Assembly (NCBI GenBank): GCA_947458265.1
Contig: CANGYF010000004.1
Span: 78,491 to 142,490 of the forward strand
DNA from: Betaproteobacteria bacterium
GTDB lineage: Bacteria; Pseudomonadota; Gammaproteobacteria; Burkholderiales; CAIKXV01
Direction of reading: 5' to 3'
DNA length: 64,000 nucleotides
The notes under the pieces are model-generated. The model was not told where the DNA came from and searched no databases. It saw only the letters and a list, made by a program, of their open reading frames with translations. This document shows positions 1 to 7,518 of this stretch, one piece after another (position 1 is the first letter of the stretch; every line of letters begins with the position of its first letter). The translations under genes and the position numbers were made by a program.

Positions 1-1
1 C

Positions 2-49
2 GAGAAGTACCTGAGGGCAGGCAAGGCGGCGAACATCAAGCCGGAGTAG
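2..49 (+). CDS. C-terminal end of a protein cut by the window edge
   Basis: An open frame enters from the left edge and ends at TAG 47-49, giving a 15-residue lysine-rich tail (EKYLRAGKAANIKPE). The composition looks like a genuine hydrophilic C-terminus, and the next clear gene begins about 290 bases later. The fragment is too short to assign a family, and it could be a chance open frame. Confidence 0.35.
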   Translation, partial: EKYLRAGKAANIKPE

Positions 50-340
50 TACGGCGGCATCGGTTTCCCGTAGGGGCACGATGCCCGACTGCTGCACCTT
101 CAAGCTCGCGCGGAGCCAGCCGGCCCGCCCCGCGGCAGCGGGGTGCCTGGCGCGTGCCCGGTTCAAGTTTCCGCTACCTGGGTCGTAATCTGTCCTGTCA
201 CTGTCTCGGGGATGACCTCCGAGAGTTGGCGGCGCGGCCCGGCGCGCGCCGTGGACCTGGGCGGATAAAGTCTCGGGCACGCTTCGGCAGCAGAGGCACG
301 CGCGCGGCGACCCTCAGCGCGACGGTCTCCAGAGGTATCG
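50..340. other. Intergenic region upstream of the exported-protein operon
   Basis: About 290 bases separate the partial gene at the left edge from the first exported protein. Short open frames here have the skewed composition of chance frames in GC-rich DNA. I see no RNA gene and no convincing -35/-10 pair. An AGAGG at 331-335 is the likely ribosome-binding site of the gene at 341. The promoter of the 341-2513 operon should lie here. Confidence 0.4.
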
Positions 341-1267
341 ATGCAGCTTCAATACATGCTTTCCTCGTTGCTGGCAGTCGTGGCCTTGCTGTTGCCGGCG
401 TACGCGCCCGCCGCGAGTCTTGTCGGCGATCCTCGTACCACGCCGACGGAAGTCGAGGTAGCCGGTTTCGAGGCAGCCGTGCGCAAGTACGGCGGGACCG
501 GACTGGAGAATCTGTACGGTCCGGGCTGCGGACAACGCCTTCGCCCGCTGCTGACCGGCGGCAGGAAGGCGACCTGCGTCGTCAAGTACTCGGCCTCGCT
601 CGACCAGCCGCTGGAACTGCCGGCCGTTCTGGTGTTCCAGCCGAACCACCACTACTGGGGCAGCCAGACCCCTGCAAGCCCGCCTCGGGAGCGCGGCATC
701 TACCTGTACCGTTTCAGCGGCGGCGTGCTTGTCCCCGACCGGCTGGGTGCATACCGGACCAGCCACCCGGAGCAGGGCAGGCTGGTCGTGCGGCCCTCGC
801 AGGTCGTTTCCTGGAGCGTGGTCGTCTCGAACGACGAGCGGTCTCCCGGCCATGAGTCGGTGCCGTTCATCGAGTCGCTGATCACGCCAGCCGGCACCCG
901 TATCTTCCACTGCAAGGTCCACGGGTTCCGCTGCGATCCGCCCAAAGTCACGCAGAGCAACCAGTGGGGTCTGTGCGAGGGGCTCACAAAGACCTACGAC
1001 AACAGGGGCGCGTTGGCAAGGACCTCCGCGTACCCGCACGACCCGCTGCCTGGGACTGGCTGCGAAGCCAGCGCGATCATCGTGGGCGAGCGGTCCTGGG
1101 AGACGATGTTCCGCCGGTCCGTGTCTCCGCCACCTGGTAGATCGACCTTCACCTCGATCGGCAACTCCTGGCAGATCCAGGACAGCGATCCGCCTGGCGT
1201 CTACCGGATCGAAGTCCGGATATCCGGGCAACTGATCGGCGCGCTCGATTTCGAGGTGCAGCGATGA
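341..1267 (+). CDS. Exported protein of unknown function (308 aa), first of three
   Basis: I do not recognise a family. The protein starts with a classical Sec signal peptide: a hydrophobic run at about residues 5-20, with probable cleavage after APAA near residue 25. The mature part is rich in beta-prone segments, Gly, Pro and Trp, and carries several scattered cysteines that could form disulfides in the periplasm. The ATG at 341 is chosen because it opens the signal peptide and is preceded by AGAGG. The stop codon overlaps the next gene by four bases (ATGA), so the two are probably translated together. A role in the cell envelope or secretion is inference from export alone. Confidence 0.7.
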   Translation: MQLQYMLSSLLAVVALLLPAYAPAASLVGDPRTTPTEVEVAGFEAAVRKYGGTGLENLYGPGCGQRLRPLLTGGRKATCVVKYSASLDQPLELPAVLVFQPNHHYWGSQTPASPPRERGIYLYRFSGGVLVPDRLGAYRTSHPEQGRLVVRPSQVVSWSVVVSNDERSPGHESVPFIESLITPAGTRIFHCKVHGFRCDPPKVTQSNQWGLCEGLTKTYDNRGALARTSAYPHDPLPGTGCEASAIIVGERSWETMFRRSVSPPPGRSTFTSIGNSWQIQDSDPPGVYRIEVRISGQLIGALDFEVQR

Positions 1268-1950
1268 GCCTTACTTCAACACGGCGGCCAGCGCGCGCTC
1301 GTGCTCGCGCGTCGTGGTGTTGCCGCGCGCTGTTCGCATTCGCCGTTGCCATGGCGGCGGCCCTGCCACCGCTGCCGGCGCTGGCTCTGGTGCAGACCAC
1401 CAACGAGAGGACCCCGACCTGGATCACCTTTCCGCACCGGGTGAACTCCTCGGCGCCGGCTGACGCGGTCTACAGCGGCATGGCGTTGTTCTGCGAATTC
1501 CCCGAGCAGTTCGCCCCTCGCACCCCTAACCCGCGCTGGGCGGAGGAACGCCCCTGGCGACTGCATTTCGTCGAACGCATGAACCCTGCGTTCTCGCGCT
1601 GCCTGATACGCGTGTTCGCTACCTGGCCCGAGTTCGTCGATCCCGAAATCCAGGCGGTCTTGCGATTGACGTTCGAGAAGGCGCTGCCGCCGAAGATCGG
1701 CCTCGCGCCGGTGGGCGACCGGCAGGTAGAGATGAAGCAGTTCATCTTCCAGAGAGAGGGTACGCGCTTCCGGCTGCCGGACCTCACCGGTTCGCCCGAC
1801 CAGGGCGTGACCCTCCAGTTGACGATCCACGGCAAGCTGGTCGGGGAAGTCGGCATGCAGATCGACTCGAACCACGTGCTGCGCATCCGTGAAATCCGCC
1901 GCCAGGATCTCGACGACAGCCCGATCCGGCGCGGGTGGGACCTGCGATGA
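1264..1950 (+). CDS. Exported protein of unknown function (228 aa), second of three
   Basis: No known family is recognised. The N-terminus is Arg-rich (about residues 7-16), followed by a hydrophobic stretch near 22-42 ending in ALA, consistent with a signal peptide with a long n-region. The mature part has no obvious catalytic motif. The gene overlaps its upstream neighbour (ATGA at 1264) and its downstream neighbour (ATGA at 1947), so the three genes form one translationally coupled unit. Like the first protein it ends with a segment of the type 'GQLIGALDFEV' / 'GKLVGEVGMQI', hinting that both share a C-terminal beta-sheet fold. That similarity is weak and judged by eye. Confidence 0.65.
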   Translation: MSLTSTRRPARARARASWCCRALFAFAVAMAAALPPLPALALVQTTNERTPTWITFPHRVNSSAPADAVYSGMALFCEFPEQFAPRTPNPRWAEERPWRLHFVERMNPAFSRCLIRVFATWPEFVDPEIQAVLRLTFEKALPPKIGLAPVGDRQVEMKQFIFQREGTRFRLPDLTGSPDQGVTLQLTIHGKLVGEVGMQIDSNHVLRIREIRRQDLDDSPIRRGWDLR

Positions 1951-2513
1951 GCTACCCTCGGCGAAGGTTGGGAGCGCTGGCAGTCGCGCTGCTGGTGGGG
2001 GCGATCCTGCCGGCGCCCGCGCAGGCGAAGGGTGGACGCGGCACCGTTCGCCTGTACAGGGCCAACGGACGCTATGCCGGGCGCGTCGATCCCAGTGGGC
2101 GCTTCTACGGCGAGAATGGCCGCTACCTCGGACGGGTCGAGGGCAACCGCATCTACAGCGCCCAGGGCCGCTACATGGGTCGCTTCGAGGAGTCCGGCGT
2201 CTTCCATGACGCGGCGGACATGCCGGCGGGCGGCAGCGGGGCGGGTACACCCCGAGTGGATGATCCGCGCAACGTCGCATCCAGACCCGACGGCGACCAT
2301 GGCTCGCCGTCTGTCGTGGGCGATCGGGGCACTCAGCCAGCCGGCAACGCGAACACGGCCGTGATCGCCCCCGTCACACCGGTCCCTGCGGCAGCCGGGG
2401 GGAGTCCTGCGGGGGGAGTGGGCAGGATGCAGCCGCCTGCCGTGCTGTCATCCGACCCGTCGGCGGGCACGCCGCTGATCGAGATCGTCAGGCCGGACAG
2501 GGGAACTCGCTGA
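1947..2513 (+). CDS. Exported protein with three tandem GRY repeats (188 aa)
   Basis: A signal peptide spans about residues 9-27 (ends AQA). Residues 36-84 then consist of three back-to-back units of about 16 residues, each with the pattern aromatic-Tyr, Asn/Gln-Gly-Arg-Tyr, x-Gly-Arg-Val/Phe, of the kind that builds a small beta-meander. The remaining 100 residues are Gly/Pro/Ala-rich low-complexity sequence and probably disordered. The ATG at 1947 overlaps the preceding stop and is preferred over an in-frame GTG at 1935. The function is unknown; the repeat suggests a binding or structural module outside the cytoplasm, co-produced with the two exported proteins upstream. Confidence 0.65.
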   Translation: MSYPRRRLGALAVALLVGAILPAPAQAKGGRGTVRLYRANGRYAGRVDPSGRFYGENGRYLGRVEGNRIYSAQGRYMGRFEESGVFHDAADMPAGGSGAGTPRVDDPRNVASRPDGDHGSPSVVGDRGTQPAGNANTAVIAPVTPVPAAAGGSPAGGVGRMQPPAVLSSDPSAGTPLIEIVRPDRGTR

Positions 2514-2593
2514 AGTAGCGTCTTGTCCTTGCCATCAGAGCGCCCAGGGCGCCACGGAGGGCGGGGAGGGCGGGGTGGTGCGGCGGGTCATGT

Positions 2594-4732
2594 TCATCCC
2601 AGGGCTGCGATGATGCGCTCACGCGTGAGCGGCAGGTCGCGCACCCGCACGCCGAGCGCATGGGTCAGCGCGTTGGCCACCGCCGCAGCGGTAGGGCCGG
2701 TCGGGGTCTCGCCGGCGCCGAGCGGCTCTTCGTCGCGGCGGTCGATCAGGTGCACCTCGACCTGCGGCACCTCGGAGAAGGTCAGCACCGGATAGGTCTC
2801 CCAGTCGCGCGACAGGATGCGCTCGCGGTCGAACTGCACCTGTTCCTTCAGCGTCCAGCTCAGCGCCTGCAGGATGCCACCCTCGGTCTGGTTCAGGATG
2901 CCGTCCGGGTTAATCGCCAGTCCGACGTCGACCGCGGCGACCATGCGCGTGACCCTGAACTCGGGTTCGAGCACGACCTCGGCAACGATCGCGATGTAGC
3001 CGTAGCCGTTCTTGTACTGGGCGAAGGCGATGCCGCGCCCCCTCGTGCCGTCACTCTTCGCGTTCGGCACCCAGCCCGCCTTCTGCGCGGCCAGTTCGAT
3101 CACCGCGCGGGCGCGCGGGTTCTGCATGTGGCGCAGCCGGTATTCGACCGGGTCGGCGCCGCAGGCTTCGGCCAGTTCGTCGATGAACGACTCGCCGGCG
3201 AACACGTTGGCATAGGCACCGAGCGCACGCAGCGTGGAGGCGCGCAGCGGCAGCTCGTCGACCCGGTGCGCGACCACCTTCTGGTTGGGCAGCGCATAGA
3301 TCACCTCGGCATTGCGCGCCATGCCGCCCCCGCCCGACATCGCCGGGTCGCCCTGCGGGATGCGTGGCACCGGCTCCGCCAGGTGCCAGGCGGCGAGCAG
3401 CGACACGCTCGGCTCGGTGGTGATCACCACGCCCGGCCGCTGGGTGTGGCCGTTGCTCCACAGGTCGAGCGACCAGTCGACGATGTTGCCCGCCGTATCG
3501 ACCGCAGCGCGGGTCTTCACCACCATCGCCGGGCCGAGCGGCTCCCAGGCGAACTCGTCGTCGCGCATCCACTGCAGCATCACCGGCCGCCCCGGTACTG
3601 CGCGGGCGAGCAGCACCGCGTCCAGCGCCGCATCGTCGGCGCCGTTGTGGCCATAGCAGCCGGGACCGTCCACGTGGTGCGCGACCACCGACTCGACCGG
3701 CAGGTCGAACACCTCTGCCAGTTCGCGCTGCAGGGGGAACACGCCCTGGCTGTGCGTCCAGACCTCGATGCCACCAGCGTCGAAGGTGGCCAGCGCCGAG
3801 GACGGGCCGAGCGAGGCATGGGCGATGTAGGGCTTGGAGTAGCGCGACTCGAAGATCTTCGCCGATCGGGCCAGCGCCGCCTCGTCGCGGTGCTCGACGA
3901 TCACCGTGTCGGTGGTGTCGCGCGTCTCGATGAACCGGTAGATGTCGGAAGCATCGGTCGGGATGCCGGGCTCGGTCCAGCGCGAACCGGCGATCATCGC
4001 CTTGCGTGCCTTCACTGCCTGCTCCTCTCGCTCGGCCACGACGCCGAGGAAGTCGCCGTCGCGCACGAAAGCCACCACGCCGGGCATGGCGAGGATGGTG
4101 GCCTCGTCGATCGACTCCAGCTTCGCGCCGAACGAGGGCGGACGGGCGACCCGCCCATGCAGCATGCCGGGCAGCTTCATGTCGGCGACGAAGCGCGGCC
4201 GGCCGGTGAGCTTGTCGGGGATATCCAGCCGGCGTTCGCTGCGGCCGACCACGGTGTAGCGTGCGACCGGCTTCGGCGGCACCTGCCCGGTCGCTTCGCG
4301 AGCGAGCAGTTCTGCGTGCGGCAGGTCCCAGTAGCTGGTCTCGCGGATGCGGTCGGCGCCGGTGATCCGGCCGTCCTCGACTACCAGCCGGTCGGCCGGG
4401 ATGTCGAGGCGGCGTGCGGCCTCGGCGAGCAGCACGGCACGCACCTCGGCACAGACGGAGCGCATCGCGCTGCCGCCTTCGGAGATCGAGCGGCTGCCCG
4501 AGGTATGGCCTTCGTCCGGGGTGAGGCGGGTGTCCGCGTCGACGATACGTACCTGCTCGAAGGACAGGTCGAGTTCCTCGGCCGCGATCTGCTTGATCGC
4601 GGTGATGATGCCCTGGCCGAGTTCGACCCGGCCGGTGAACACGGTCGCGGTCCGGTCGTCGTTGAACTTCACCCAGCGGTCGAGCCGCGGATTGGCCGAC
4701 AGCATCGGCGGCACCTTCAGCGGGGCGCTCAT
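2594..4732 (-). CDS. Molybdopterin-binding large subunit of an IorB-like aldehyde/N-heterocycle hydroxylase
   Basis: The 712-residue protein belongs to the xanthine dehydrogenase superfamily, in the two-subunit isoquinoline 1-oxidoreductase/nicotinate dehydrogenase-like branch without a FAD subunit. Visible signatures are VELGQG and TSGSRSISEGGSA near the N-terminus, GCYGHNGADD mid-protein, the LRASTLRALG loop, and the C-terminal GAGE motif whose glutamate (about residue 675) is the catalytic base at the Mo centre. Such enzymes hydroxylate an aromatic N-heterocycle or aldehyde with water as oxygen source; the substrate cannot be read from sequence. The ATG at 4732 overlaps the end of the iron-sulfur subunit gene by four bases, so the two are co-translated. 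No Tat or Sec signal is seen, suggesting a cytoplasmic enzyme. Confidence 0.88.
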   Translation of the reverse strand: MSAPLKVPPMLSANPRLDRWVKFNDDRTATVFTGRVELGQGIITAIKQIAAEELDLSFEQVRIVDADTRLTPDEGHTSGSRSISEGGSAMRSVCAEVRAVLLAEAARRLDIPADRLVVEDGRITGADRIRETSYWDLPHAELLAREATGQVPPKPVARYTVVGRSERRLDIPDKLTGRPRFVADMKLPGMLHGRVARPPSFGAKLESIDEATILAMPGVVAFVRDGDFLGVVAEREEQAVKARKAMIAGSRWTEPGIPTDASDIYRFIETRDTTDTVIVEHRDEAALARSAKIFESRYSKPYIAHASLGPSSALATFDAGGIEVWTHSQGVFPLQRELAEVFDLPVESVVAHHVDGPGCYGHNGADDAALDAVLLARAVPGRPVMLQWMRDDEFAWEPLGPAMVVKTRAAVDTAGNIVDWSLDLWSNGHTQRPGVVITTEPSVSLLAAWHLAEPVPRIPQGDPAMSGGGGMARNAEVIYALPNQKVVAHRVDELPLRASTLRALGAYANVFAGESFIDELAEACGADPVEYRLRHMQNPRARAVIELAAQKAGWVPNAKSDGTRGRGIAFAQYKNGYGYIAIVAEVVLEPEFRVTRMVAAVDVGLAINPDGILNQTEGGILQALSWTLKEQVQFDRERILSRDWETYPVLTFSEVPQVEVHLIDRRDEEPLGAGETPTGPTAAAVANALTHALGVRVRDLPLTRERIIAALG

Positions 4733-5208
4733 GCCGAGGCTCCGGTGCGTGCTGCACGCTGGATCGCACGGAGGATGCGCGCCTGCGTGCCGCAGCGACA
4801 CAGGTTGCGGTCCATCGCCTCCTTGATCTGGTCGAGCGAGGGATCGGGGATGCGCTCGAGCAGGGCGGTGGCCGACATCAGCATGCCGGAGATGCAGTAG
4901 CCGCACTGCACGGCCTGTTCATCGAGGAAGGCCTGCTGCAGCCGGGACATCGCGCCGCCCGAAGCCAGTCCCTCGACGGTGGTGACCGTCTTGTCTGCCG
5001 CGGCCCACAGTGGCGTGTCGCAGGCGTTGACCGCATGGCCGTCGAGCAGTACGGTGCAGGCACCGCATTGCCCCAGGCCGCAGCCGAACTTCGCGCCCTT
5101 CAGGTCGAGGTCGTTGCGCAGCACGTACAGAAGCGGGGTGTCGGGTTCGGCGCTGACCGAGTGCTCGGTACCGTTGACGGTGAAGCGGGTGCGTTCGGGT
5201 AGACTCAT
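4729..5208 (-). CDS. [2Fe-2S] small subunit of the molybdenum hydroxylase
   Basis: This 159-residue protein is the electron-transfer subunit partnering the large subunit just downstream. It has the plant-type ferredoxin cluster ligands (Cys43, Cys48, Cys51, Cys63) followed by the all-alpha [2Fe-2S] domain ligands (Cys102, Cys105, and Cys137/Cys139 in NLCRCG). This is the standard layout of CoxS/IorA-type subunits at the usual length. The start at 5208 gives the canonical N-terminus, but no clear Shine-Dalgarno precedes it; an in-frame ATG 12 codons upstream is a less likely alternative. Electrons must leave to a carrier not encoded here, since no FAD subunit or cytochrome is adjacent. Confidence 0.9.
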   Translation of the reverse strand: MSLPERTRFTVNGTEHSVSAEPDTPLLYVLRNDLDLKGAKFGCGLGQCGACTVLLDGHAVNACDTPLWAAADKTVTTVEGLASGGAMSRLQQAFLDEQAVQCGYCISGMLMSATALLERIPDPSLDQIKEAMDRNLCRCGTQARILRAIQRAARTGASA

Positions 5209-5232
5209 TGCGTATCTGGGAAGCCGGGAAGA

Positions 5233-5293
5233 GGATGCGGGCATGCCTCGGGAGTAGAAATGAAATCCCCTGCGTGCACAAGCGCCCGCATCC
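5233..5293. promoter_or_regulatory. Spaced 10-bp inverted repeat in a divergent promoter region
   Basis: GGATGCGGGC at 5233-5242 is repeated as its exact reverse complement GCCCGCATCC at 5284-5293, separated by 41 bases. It lies between the divergently transcribed hydroxylase subunit (start 5208) and the CocE-type hydrolase (start 5443). It could be a pair of half-sites for a looping regulator or a long RNA stem. No regulator gene is adjacent, so the role is unproven. Confidence 0.35.
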
Positions 5294-5442
5294 CTGATCG
5301 ACGGCGACGAGCCCCCGCCCGTGCCTGCCGGTGCGTTCGTCGCGCGCGAGGCCCATGCGATGCGCTGACCGTCGCGCCGGGAGACGAGTTCCGCGGCGGC
5401 GACGCACTGCGGATATTCGGGATCTGACGAGGATTGGACGAG

Positions 5443-7185
5443 ATGGAACAGATGAAATCGGAAGTGCGCGACGGCATGCAGGTCGAGTGGAACGTGCCGA
5501 TCACGATGGACGATGGCGTGGTGCTGCGCGCGGACGTGTTCCGTCCGCTCGGCGGCGGCCAGCATCCGGTGATCCTGAGCAGCGGCCCCTACGCGAAGGG
5601 GCTCGAGTTCAAGGAAGGCTACCCGGCAAACTGGGCTCGGCTGGTGAAGTCCGCCCCGGAAGTACTCGAAGGTTCCAGCAACAAGTACCAGACCTGGGAG
5701 CTGGTCGATCCCGAGAAGTGGGTGCCGGACGGCTACGCCTGCGTGCGCGTGGACTCGCGCGGGGCAGGCTGCTCGCCCGGGGTGATCGACTGCTGGTCGG
5801 CGCTCGAAGCGCGCGACCTGGCGGGCTGCATCGAATGGGCGGGCGCGCAGGCCTGGAGCAACGGCAAGGTCGGCGTGAACGGCATCTCGTACTACGCGAT
5901 GAACCAGTGGCAGGTCGCGGGGCTTCAGCCGAAGCACCTGGCCGCGCTTTGCCTGTGGGAGGGGTCCTCCGACTACTATCGCGAACTGTGCCGCCACGGC
6001 GGCATCCTGTGCGACTTCCTCGATGCCTGGTACCGGCGGCAGGTCACCTCGGTGCAGTACGGCGTCGGCGAGCGCGGCGCGAAGAGTGCCGTGACCGGCG
6101 ATCCGGTGGCCGGCTCGATCACCCTGTCCGAGGCCGAACTCGCCGCCAACCGGGTCGACCTCGGCGGCGAGGCGCGCAACCGGACGCTGGTCGACGACTA
6201 CTACCGCGCCCGCATGCCCGAGTTCGAGAAGATGGAAACGCCGATGCTCTCCTGCGGCAACTGGGGCGGCATGGGTCTGCACACGCGCGGCAACTTCGAG
6301 GGCTTCCTGCGTGCCGCCTCGCCGCAGAAATGGCTCGAGGTGCACGGTGATACCCATTTCACCCACTTCTACAGCAACTACGGCATCGCGTTGCAGAAGC
6401 GCTTCTTCGGCCACTTCCTGAAGGGCGAGGACACCGGCTGGGCGAAGCAGCCGAAGGTCTCGCTCAACGTACGCCACCCGGGCGAGCGGTTCGTGCTGCG
6501 CGGCGAGGACGAATGGCCGCTTGCGCGCACGCAGTACACACGGTACTACCTCGATCCGCAGGGTATGGGCTTGTCGACCGACGTGCCGGCGCAGGCCAAC
6601 AGGCTCGAATACGAGGCGATGGGCGACGGGCTCACCTTCCTGTCGCCGGCGATGACCGAGCCGCTGGAGATCACCGGACCGGTCGCCGCGCGGCTCTGGC
6701 TGTCTTCGAAGACCCGGGATGCCGACGTGTTCCTCGTGCTGCGGGTGTTCGACCCGGCCGGCCGGGAGGTCACCTTCATCGGATCGAACGACCCTCGCAC
6801 GCCGGTCGGCCTGGGCTGGCTGCGCGCGTCGCAGCGCAAGGTCGACCCGGCGCTGAGCACGCCGTCGCGTCCATGGCATCCGCACGATGAGGCATGGCCG
6901 CTGCAGCCCGGGGTACCGGTGCCCCTGGACGTCGAGATCTGGCCGACCTGCATCGTGGTGCCGCCGGGCTATCGGTTCGGCCTGACGGTGCGTGGCCGCG
7001 ACTACGAGTTCGACGGCACCGATTTCGGCGTCGCCAACGCAGCCTATCCGATGAAGGGGGTCGGCCCGTTCACCCATGACGACCCGGCCGACCGCCCGAT
7101 GGAGGTGTTTGGCGGCGTCAACACGCTGCACTTCCCGATCGATGACGCCCCGTACCTGCTGCTGCCGGTGATCCCGTCACGCTGA
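5443..7185 (+). CDS. CocE/NonD family serine hydrolase (X-Pro dipeptidyl-peptidase S15-like)
   Basis: The roughly 580-residue protein has an N-terminal alpha/beta-hydrolase domain. Its nucleophile is Ser149 in GISYYAM, and an acidic/His region lies around HGDTHFTHF. The C-terminal third has the jelly-roll type fold found in cocaine esterase, glutaryl-7-ACA acylase and X-Pro dipeptidyl-peptidases. Substrates of this family are esters, amides or acyl-peptides, so the substrate here is unknown. ATG 5443 is preferred over an in-frame TTG at 5434 because AGGA at 5430-5433 is better placed for it. No signal peptide is visible. The divergent arrangement with the molybdenum hydroxylase suggests a shared catabolic context, which is inference. 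Confidence 0.82.
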   Translation: MEQMKSEVRDGMQVEWNVPITMDDGVVLRADVFRPLGGGQHPVILSSGPYAKGLEFKEGYPANWARLVKSAPEVLEGSSNKYQTWELVDPEKWVPDGYACVRVDSRGAGCSPGVIDCWSALEARDLAGCIEWAGAQAWSNGKVGVNGISYYAMNQWQVAGLQPKHLAALCLWEGSSDYYRELCRHGGILCDFLDAWYRRQVTSVQYGVGERGAKSAVTGDPVAGSITLSEAELAANRVDLGGEARNRTLVDDYYRARMPEFEKMETPMLSCGNWGGMGLHTRGNFEGFLRAASPQKWLEVHGDTHFTHFYSNYGIALQKRFFGHFLKGEDTGWAKQPKVSLNVRHPGERFVLRGEDEWPLARTQYTRYYLDPQGMGLSTDVPAQANRLEYEAMGDGLTFLSPAMTEPLEITGPVAARLWLSSKTRDADVFLVLRVFDPAGREVTFIGSNDPRTPVGLGWLRASQRKVDPALSTPSRPWHPHDEAWPLQPGVPVPLDVEIWPTCIVVPPGYRFGLTVRGRDYEFDGTDFGVANAAYPMKGVGPFTHDDPADRPMEVFGGVNTLHFPIDDAPYLLLPVIPSR

Positions 7186-7362
7186 CGGCTGCAGGCGGCC
7201 GGCAGATGGGTGTGACCGGGGCAGCAGAAAACCGGCCTGCAGGTGTTACCCTGAGGGTCGGATCTGCAACGTTTCCGTGCCATCGCGGCCAGGTCGGGCC
7301 ACGAAGACCGGAACCCGCTGCCGCTGTCCACCAGAAGAATGCTGGCTGGACCTTCCTACGGA

Positions 7363-7385
7363 TCCCGGAGCAAGCCACTCCGGGA
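7363..7385 (-). terminator. Hairpin just downstream of tRNA-Leu
   Basis: A perfect 8-bp stem (TCCCGGAG 7363-7370 with CTCCGGGA 7378-7385) and 7-base loop begins 5 bases beyond the tRNA CCA end in the direction of tRNA transcription. There is no long U-tract after it, so it may act as a weak terminator or a processing signal for the tRNA 3' end. Confidence 0.5.
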
Positions 7386-7390
7386 AACGA

Positions 7391-7477
7391 TGGTGCCGAG
7401 AAGAGGACTCGAACCTCCACAGTGTTGCCACCGCCAGGACCTGAACCTGGTGCGTCTACCAATTCCGCCATCTCGGC
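7391..7477 (-). tRNA. tRNA-Leu (anticodon CAG)
   Basis: Read on the minus strand, the 87-base sequence starts GCCGAGATGGCGG and ends CTCGGCACCA, so the acceptor stem pairs perfectly and the 3' CCA is encoded. The anticodon stem CCAGG/CCTGG encloses the loop TTCAGGT with anticodon CAG, decoding CUG. A long variable arm and the T-loop GTTCGAGTCC are present, as expected for a class II leucine tRNA. It has its own promoter immediately upstream (7490-7518) and is antisense to the region leading into rnr. Confidence 0.96.
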
Positions 7478-7489
7478 ATCGAGGCCGGG

Positions 7490-7518
7490 AATGTATTCAA
7501 CCACGCAGGCTTTGTCAA
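7490..7518 (-). promoter_or_regulatory. Sigma-70 promoter of tRNA-Leu
   Basis: On the minus strand a perfect TTGACA (7513-7518) is separated by exactly 17 bases from TACATT (7490-7495). Transcription would begin a few bases before the mature 5' end at 7477, a typical tRNA leader. The -35 box lies inside the palindrome GTCAATTGAC (7514-7523), which abuts the proposed rnr start. Confidence 0.75.

Noticed and set aside
2660..4900. Long plus-strand open frame opposite the molybdenum hydroxylase
   Set aside because: It is His/Arg/Gly-rich without motifs and lies antisense to a clearly identified enzyme.
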